DNA from: Gemmataceae bacterium
GTDB taxonomy: Bacteria; Planctomycetota; Planctomycetia; Gemmatales; Gemmataceae
Direction of reading: 5' to 3'
Assembly: GCA_020847555.1 (NCBI GenBank)
Contig: JADLBT010000049.1
Span: forward strand, 1 to 12,879
DNA length: 12,879 bases
In this document: positions 9,067 to 12,879 of the stretch, piece by piece
How positions within the stretch are numbered: the first letter of the stretch is position 1
Layout of the letters: every line of letters starts with the position of its first letter
The notes under the pieces: generated by a model
Databases searched by the model: none
What the model was told of the DNA's origin: nothing
What the model saw: only the letters and a program-made list of their open reading frames with translations
Program-made: the position numbers and the translations under genes

Positions 9067-9075
9067 ACGCCTGCA

Positions 9076-9090
9076 CGCCCGTCGCGGGCG
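9076..9090 (+). other. Small hairpin just after the giant gene
   Basis: CGCCCG (9076-9081) and CGGGCG (9085-9090) form a 6-bp stem with a TCG loop, 10 bp after the stop. It has no T tract and precedes the larger terminator hairpin; it may simply stabilise the transcript end. Confidence 0.3.
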
Positions 9091-9109
9091 TTCCGGGCTG
9101 GTCCGACAG

Positions 9110-9156
9110 CACCCCGGGGCTACAAAGAGCTTTTGTGGCCCCGGGGTGTCTCTTTT
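9110..9156 (+). terminator. Strong intrinsic terminator between giant gene and HlyD-like gene
   Basis: CACCCCGGGGCTACAAA (9110-9126) pairs with TTTGTGGCCCCGGGGTG (9132-9148) over 17 bp with one G-U pair and a 5-base loop, followed by TCTCTTTT (9149-9156). This is the clearest terminator in the window. It ends only 4 bases before the Shine-Dalgarno of the next gene on the same strand, so it either ends the giant transcript and forces that gene to rely on an upstream promoter with read-through, or acts as an attenuator. Confidence 0.8.
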
Positions 9157-9172
9157 GTCGGGAGCGACTGGC

Positions 9173-10135
9173 ATGTCTACCGCGTGGGTGCCCCCTCGGC
9201 GCGGCTACCACCTGCGCATCTTCATCGTGAGCCTGCTCCTCGTCGTCGCCGCCCTCATCGGCTTTCTGTTCGGAGTGCGCATGGAGGCGACCGTGCCGGC
9301 AACCGGGGTGGTCCACGCCCGCGACCAGCAGGAGGTGCGTGCCGCGCTCGCTGGCGTGGTCGAACCGGGCTGGTACGAGGGGGCCGTGTCGCGCTCCGCC
9401 GGCCCGCCGCTGCGCCTGCGTGTGGACGGCCGGGGCGATGGGTGTACCGACCCGGCCGCCGGCAAGGCACAGGAGGTTCGCGCCTACAAACTGACGGACG
9501 GCGGGTCGATCGAGCCGGGCGATCTGCGCTTCCACAAGGCGCAGGCTGGCGACGAGGTGTGGCCTGGTCAACCGCTCGCCGTCGTCCGGGCCGACGAACT
9601 GGAGCTGCGCCTGCGGCAGCTGGAGGGCCGGGTGCGCGACCTGGAAGACCAGGGCCGGCCGACCAACGCAGCGCGGGCCGAGCGCGACGCGCTGCGGGCT
9701 CTCCTCGCGGCCGGCGCCGTGCGAGTGCCGCAGGGGCACCGACGCTGGGCCGTGTTCAAGGTCCACGTCGAGGCGCGGGCGGCGGTCCGGGCCGGAGATC
9801 CGGTCGCTCTGGTCGCTCCGCTCGACCCGCAGACGGGGGCGCCGCTGGACCCCGTCGTTCGCCTGGAAGTCGCGGACCGCCACCGGGCCGAGGTGGAGGT
9901 AAAGCAGACCGTCCGCGTCTACCCGGCCATGTACAACCAGCGACTCCACGGCCACGCCGAGGCGCTCGTCGAGCGCGTCGAGCCGTGGGGCGAGCCGGGG
10001 CCTGGCGGAGAGCGGCGCTTCACCGCGGTGGCGACCATTACCCGCACGCCCTTTCCCCTCCGCCCCGGGGCCGGGTGCAGGGCGGAGATCGTCGTCGGCC
10101 GCAAGCAGGTCTACCGGCTCATCCTGGAACAGTGA
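9173..10135 (+). CDS. HlyD-like membrane-fusion/adaptor protein
   Basis: A 320-aa protein with one N-terminal membrane helix (about 15-34) and a periplasmic part laid out like an HlyD/RND-type adaptor: a first beta segment 'ATGVVHARDQQEVRAALAGVVE' (43-64), half-lipoyl 'AGDEVWPGQPLAVV' (125-138), a short coiled-coil hairpin (about 141-180), the second lipoyl half 'AVRAGDPVALVAP' (204-216), then a beta-barrel ending 'PFPLRPGAGCRAEIVVG' (293-309). In the family such proteins link an inner-membrane transporter to an outer-membrane channel. No transporter or TolC-like gene is next to it, so its partner is unknown. The ATG at 9173 has GGGAG eight bases upstream; the in-frame GTG at 9146 lies inside the terminator and is rejected. 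The coiled coil is short for an HlyD protein. Confidence 0.75.
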   Translation: MSTAWVPPRRGYHLRIFIVSLLLVVAALIGFLFGVRMEATVPATGVVHARDQQEVRAALAGVVEPGWYEGAVSRSAGPPLRLRVDGRGDGCTDPAAGKAQEVRAYKLTDGGSIEPGDLRFHKAQAGDEVWPGQPLAVVRADELELRLRQLEGRVRDLEDQGRPTNAARAERDALRALLAAGAVRVPQGHRRWAVFKVHVEARAAVRAGDPVALVAPLDPQTGAPLDPVVRLEVADRHRAEVEVKQTVRVYPAMYNQRLHGHAEALVERVEPWGEPGPGGERRFTAVATITRTPFPLRPGAGCRAEIVVGRKQVYRLILEQ

Positions 10136-10162
10136 CAGCCCGCTGTGCCCCCGCACCAAATA

Positions 10163-11128
10163 TCAAACAATAGCCATCTCCACCACGCTGCTCCACTGCC
10201 CACCTGGGGGCAGCACGCGCAGCCCGGCGTCGAGGCCCCGCTGTCTCAGGTTGATCGCGTCGGTCGTGCAGGTGTATGGCTCCAGACAAACCGCCTCCCG
10301 GTGCGGCGGGGTGAACGCGACCAGTTCGCGGAAGTCGGCCGACGAGAACAGCTCCAGCCGCCCGACGCGGCCGCGCCAACAAAGCCCGTCACGGTCCGGC
10401 CGCGGCGTGTGGTCCAGATCCGTCAGCACGTCGTCCAGCTGCAAATCGCCAAACCGCTGAGGGGCATTCAGGTCGCGCGCCCCCTCGACGGGTCGGCGCT
10501 CGCCGGTGGGCAGCGACGCTTCCAGCACCCAGCAGGACCGGGCCGCGGCCTGGACCTCGCCGGTCGCGGATACCCGGAAATACGGGTGATACCCGAGTCC
10601 GAACGGAAGCGGTTCGCGGTCCGGGTTCTCGACCAGCGCCTCCAGGCGCAACCCGTTCGCAGTCAGGCGGCACGTCAGCTGCAGCCGGTGGTCGGCGGGC
10701 CACAGGGCGCGACTCACCGGCGCGTCAACGCTGCACTGGAACTCGCCGGTGAGCCATGCCCCGGAGCCATCGGCCCCGTGCCCCACGACACGCCACGGGT
10801 GGCGGCAGGCGAAGCCGTGGATGGCGTTCTTCCCCGCCGGGTCGTTCAGCGGTAGCTGGTATCCCTTGCCGGCCCAGGTGAAACGCCCGTCGCGAATCCG
10901 GTTCGGGAACGGGAACAGTACCGGGATGCCGCTCCGCGTCGGCCGGCCGTCGATGAAGAAGTTCGGGTCGCTGTAGAGCCGTTCCGTCCCGCCCGCGCGC
11001 CACCGGAAGCAGTTGAAGCCCAGGGCGGGGCAAACCTCCGCCGCCGCGCCCGTCTCGCCCTCCAGCACCCACACCGCCAGTTCGCCGCCGGGGATCGCCC
11101 GGTTTTCGGTCCGCACCCGGAAAGTCAT
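10163..11128 (-). CDS. Aldose 1-epimerase (mutarotase) family protein
   Basis: A 321-aa cytoplasmic enzyme (no signal peptide) that should interconvert the alpha and beta anomers of a hexose, as GalM does. Expected active-site residues are visible: 'NRIRDGRF' (N76, R77, R79), 'NAIHGFA' with H104, 'GLGYHPYF' with the catalytic acid H181, 'LDDVLTDLD' (231-239) and 'CLEPYT' with the catalytic base E283. Length fits the family. The start has GGAGG upstream (GGGGAGGGAG, about 6 bases before ATG); the frame extends to 11206 but lacks a better site and would run into the divergent promoter region. The sugar preferred cannot be told; some relatives act on glucose-6-phosphate (YeaD type). It is convergent with the HlyD-like gene, with only 27 bp between stops and no clear terminator, and divergent from the Ldh_2 gene. 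Confidence 0.87.
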   Translation of the reverse strand: MTFRVRTENRAIPGGELAVWVLEGETGAAAEVCPALGFNCFRWRAGGTERLYSDPNFFIDGRPTRSGIPVLFPFPNRIRDGRFTWAGKGYQLPLNDPAGKNAIHGFACRHPWRVVGHGADGSGAWLTGEFQCSVDAPVSRALWPADHRLQLTCRLTANGLRLEALVENPDREPLPFGLGYHPYFRVSATGEVQAAARSCWVLEASLPTGERRPVEGARDLNAPQRFGDLQLDDVLTDLDHTPRPDRDGLCWRGRVGRLELFSSADFRELVAFTPPHREAVCLEPYTCTTDAINLRQRGLDAGLRVLPPGGQWSSVVEMAIV

Positions 11129-11209
11129 CGCACTCCCTCCCCGCCCCCCGGTGGGCGTCGTATCGTGAAACTCGACAGGCCCCCACACACCCGCTCCAGG
11201 AACCATCCC
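11129..11209. other. 81-bp divergent gap between epimerase and dehydrogenase
   Basis: This short gap must hold promoters for both the epimerase (minus) and the dehydrogenase (plus). It contains both ribosome sites (GGGGAGGGAG on the minus strand, AGGAA on the plus strand) but no -10/-35 pair convincing enough to place. Confidence 0.45.
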
Positions 11210-12265
11210 GTGCCGACCCTCCCCGTTTCAACCCTGAAGTCCTTCGCCGAGTCCCTCTTCCAGGCCGCCGGCGTGCCCGCCGACGAGGCCGCCATCGTGG
11301 CCCACGGTCTGGTGGACGCCAACCTGTGCGGGCACGACTCGCACGGCCTGATCCGCATCCCGCAGTACCTCGACGCGGTCGCCGACGGCCGACTGCGGCC
11401 CGGCGCCCCGTTCGTTGTCCTGAAGGAAACGCCGGCGCTGGTCCACGCCGACGGCGGCAAGGGGCTCGGGCAGGTCCAGGCCCACCGTCTGCTCGACCAC
11501 CTCATCCCCAGAGCCCGCGCCGTCGGCATCGCGGCCGGCACGCTGAAGCACTGCGGGCACATCGGCCGGCTGGGCGAGTACGCCGAACGGGCCGCGGCCG
11601 AGCGCCTCGCGTTCCTCGCGACCGTCAACAACCACGGGCTCGGCCGCGCTGTCGCGCCTCCCGGCGGCACGCAGGCGCGGATCGGCACCAACCCGCTGTG
11701 CCTTGGCGCCCCGACCGACGGCGACCCGGCCATCCTCGACATCGGCACCAGCGTCGTCGCCGAGGGCAAGGTGCGCGTCCACTTCAACAGGGGCACGCCG
11801 GTTCCCGAGGGCTGGCTGCTCGACGCCCAGGGCCGGCCGACCACCGACCCGTCGGTGCTCTACCGCGAGCCGCGCGGGTCCATCTTACCGCTGGGCGGGG
11901 CGGCGGCCTACAAGGGGTTCGGCATCGGGTTGTTGCTCGACATGCTCGTCGGTGGGCTGTCGGGGGCGCCGTGCAGCCACCCGGAGGGGCCGAACCTGAG
12001 CGCCAATGCCGTCCTGTTCATCGCCCTTGACATCGACCAGTTCGCGGGGACCGACCACTTCCTGCACGAGGTCAGCGGGCTGGCGGAGCGGGTCCGCTGC
12101 TGCCCCCCGGCGGAGGGCACGAAGGCGGTTCTCCTGCCGGGGGATCCGGAGCGGTGCGAGAAGGCGCGCCGCAGCGTCGCGGGCCTCACCCTCGATGACG
12201 GCACCTGGGGTCAGCTGACCGCCCTGGCGGCGCGGCTGAACGTCCCTGTGCCGGCCGCAGTTTAG
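11210..12265 (+). CDS. Ldh_2-family NAD(P)-dependent malate/L-lactate-type dehydrogenase
   Basis: A 351-aa cytoplasmic oxidoreductase of the malate/L-lactate dehydrogenase type 2 family (which includes YbiC/HcxB and ureidoglycolate dehydrogenase), oxidising a 2-hydroxy acid with NAD(P). Signature motifs are 'CGHDSHGLIRIPQYL' (40-54) with catalytic-type H45, 'HCGHIGRLGEYAERAA' (114-129), 'RIGTNPLCLGAP' (157-168), 'LDIGTS' (176-181), 'PEGWLLDAQGRPTTDP' (199-214), 'LPLGG' (226-230) and 'YKGFGIGLLLDML' (234-246). The GTG start has AGGAA seven bases upstream and gives the usual N-terminus; an upstream GTG (11165) lacks a good ribosome site. The substrate is not predictable from sequence. It shares an 81-bp divergent gap with the epimerase and ends before a hairpin at 12280-12348. 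Confidence 0.87.
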   Translation: MPTLPVSTLKSFAESLFQAAGVPADEAAIVAHGLVDANLCGHDSHGLIRIPQYLDAVADGRLRPGAPFVVLKETPALVHADGGKGLGQVQAHRLLDHLIPRARAVGIAAGTLKHCGHIGRLGEYAERAAAERLAFLATVNNHGLGRAVAPPGGTQARIGTNPLCLGAPTDGDPAILDIGTSVVAEGKVRVHFNRGTPVPEGWLLDAQGRPTTDPSVLYREPRGSILPLGGAAAYKGFGIGLLLDMLVGGLSGAPCSHPEGPNLSANAVLFIALDIDQFAGTDHFLHEVSGLAERVRCCPPAEGTKAVLLPGDPERCEKARRSVAGLTLDDGTWGQLTALAARLNVPVPAAV

Positions 12266-12281
12266 TGCAGGTATTTGTCAA

Positions 12282-12304
12282 GCCCACGGGTGGCGTCCCG
12301 TGGG
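12282..12304 (+). repeat. Intergenic palindrome, copy 1
   Basis: Arms CCCACGGG and CCCGTGGG flank a TGGCGT core. The 13-base word CGGGTGGCGTCCC inside it also occurs at 2479-2491, and copy 2 (12324-12346) is its inverted near-duplicate with two differences in 23 bases. Confidence 0.7.
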
Positions 12305-12323
12305 TCACGTGCTGGGGAGCTGG

Positions 12324-12346
12324 CCTACGGGATGCCACCCGTGGGC
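12324..12346 (-). repeat. Intergenic palindrome, copy 2 (inverted)
   Basis: The reverse complement matches copy 1 at 21 of 23 positions; the two changes turn G-C pairs into G-U pairs when the two copies fold together, so the large hairpin is preserved. Confidence 0.7.
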
Positions 12347-12392
12347 TTTCTCCAACACCTCTCCGGACCCCTTGGCCCTGCACTGGAGCGGG

Positions 12393-12879
12393 TCAGTTCA
12401 GCGTCCGCCGCAGCGGCTCGGCGAGGCGCCGCAGCGACTCCAGCAACCGCTCGAAACCCTCGAACGACAGCGTCTGCGCCCCGTCCGAGAGCGCCCGGTC
12501 GGGCTCCGGGTGGACCTCGATCAGCAGTCCGTCTGCGCCGGCCGCCAGCGACGCCAGCGCCATCGGCGGGACGTAGTCGCGCTTGCCGGTGCCGTGGCTC
12601 GGGTCCACCAGGATCGGCAGGTGCGACAGCTTCTTCACCGGCGGGATGACCGACAGGTCGAGGGTGTTGCGGCTGTGGTCGGAGAACGTCCGCACCCCGC
12701 GCTCGCACAGCACCACGTTGTAGTTGCCGCCGGCCATGACGTATTCGGCGGCCATCAACCACTCCTCCAGCGTCGCCGACATGCCGCGCTTCAGGAGCAC
12801 CGGCTTGCTGGCCCGGCTGACGCGCTTGAGCAGGCTGAAGTTCTGCATGTTGCGCGTGCCGATCTGGATCACGTCGGCC
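12393..12879 (-). CDS. aroF: 3-deoxy-7-phosphoheptulonate (DAHP) synthase, 5' end outside the window
   Basis: The C-terminal 161 residues of a DAHP synthase, which condenses phosphoenolpyruvate and erythrose-4-phosphate in the first step of aromatic amino acid synthesis. Matching segments of the type I-beta (B. subtilis/T. maritima) family are '[14 protein letters not shown]', '[12 protein letters not shown]', '[11 protein letters not shown]', '[20 protein letters not shown]', 'DPSHGTGKR', '[20 protein letters not shown]'. The metal-binding His (DPSHG), Glu (IEVH) and Asp (LSDG) are all present. The barrel's first half and any N-terminal regulatory domain lie beyond the window edge; the GTG near 12872 is an internal Val, not a start. 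It is convergent with the dehydrogenase. The symbol is the family's usual one and is not proven for this organism. Confidence 0.92.
   Translation of the reverse strand, partial: ADVIQIGTRNMQNFSLLKRVSRASKPVLLKRGMSATLEEWLMAAEYVMAGGNYNVVLCERGVRTFSDHSRNTLDLSVIPPVKKLSHLPILVDPSHGTGKRDYVPPMALASLAAGADGLLIEVHPEPDRALSDGAQTLSFEGFERLLESLRRLAEPLRRTLN

Larger units (their letters stand above)
12280..12348. terminator. Large bidirectional hairpin between convergent genes
   Basis: Arms 12280-12304 and 12324-12348 are complementary over 25 bp, with two G-U pairs, around a 19-base loop. Each arm is itself a palindrome (CCCACGGG, TGGCGT, CCCGTGGG in the left arm). It lies between the dehydrogenase (plus) and DAHP synthase (minus) stops, so it can end both transcripts. 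T runs are weak (CTTTCTCC on plus), so it may also be a mobile-type intergenic palindrome reused as a terminator. Confidence 0.6.

Noticed and set aside
7552..9174. 540-aa minus-strand open frame opposite the TPR region
   Set aside because: Composition is Arg/Leu/Gln-rich antisense sequence; the plus strand holds clear TPR-like repeats in frame.
9029..10159. 376-aa minus-strand frame opposite the HlyD-like gene
   Set aside because: It spans the terminator and has antisense composition; the HlyD-like motifs, membrane helix and ribosome site are on the plus strand.

Overview
The window is high-GC bacterial DNA with protein families typical of Planctomycetes, most likely of the Gemmataceae type. 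The pointers are a Tat-exported DUF1501 protein, a secreted PQQ-like propeller protein opening with a 'NWHQWRGP' segment, and a giant zinc-ribbon/acidic-repeat/TPR membrane protein. This taxonomic call is inferred from protein style, not from a marker gene. No rRNA, tRNA, transposase, integrase or CRISPR array was seen.

Layout. From 1 to about 4.0 kb everything is read on the minus strand: a DUF1501 protein (2530-3987) with a good sigma-70-like promoter (4095-4124) and a strong hairpin after its stop; a small acidic protein and an HNH endonuclease-type protein that overlap by four bases (2033-2395 and 1635-2036); and a secreted PQQ-like beta-propeller protein (194-1591). A possible gene start at 28 runs off the left edge. 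A 558-bp divergent gap (3988-4545) holds promoters, a palindrome and a long inverted repeat. On the plus strand follow a 1506-aa membrane-anchored protein (4546-9066) and an orphan HlyD-like adaptor (9173-10135). Between these two sits a terminator so close to the second gene that no promoter fits after it.

The right part is metabolic: an aldose 1-epimerase (10163-11128, minus) divergent from an Ldh_2-family malate/lactate-type dehydrogenase (11210-12265, plus), then the 3' part of a DAHP synthase gene of the aromatic pathway (12393-12879, minus, cut by the window edge).

How they fit together: the DUF1501 and PQQ-like proteins are exported and probably act in the periplasm. The giant protein and the HlyD-like protein are both anchored by one membrane helix, with most of their folded part predicted outside the cytoplasm, so they may serve a common envelope task. 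The small acidic protein and HNH protein form a translationally coupled pair of unknown purpose. The most notable features are the giant repeat protein, the HNH pair, the terminator/Shine-Dalgarno overlap at 9103-9175, and a family of related palindromes carrying CCCACGGG or GGGTGGCGTCCC words that I found only between genes.
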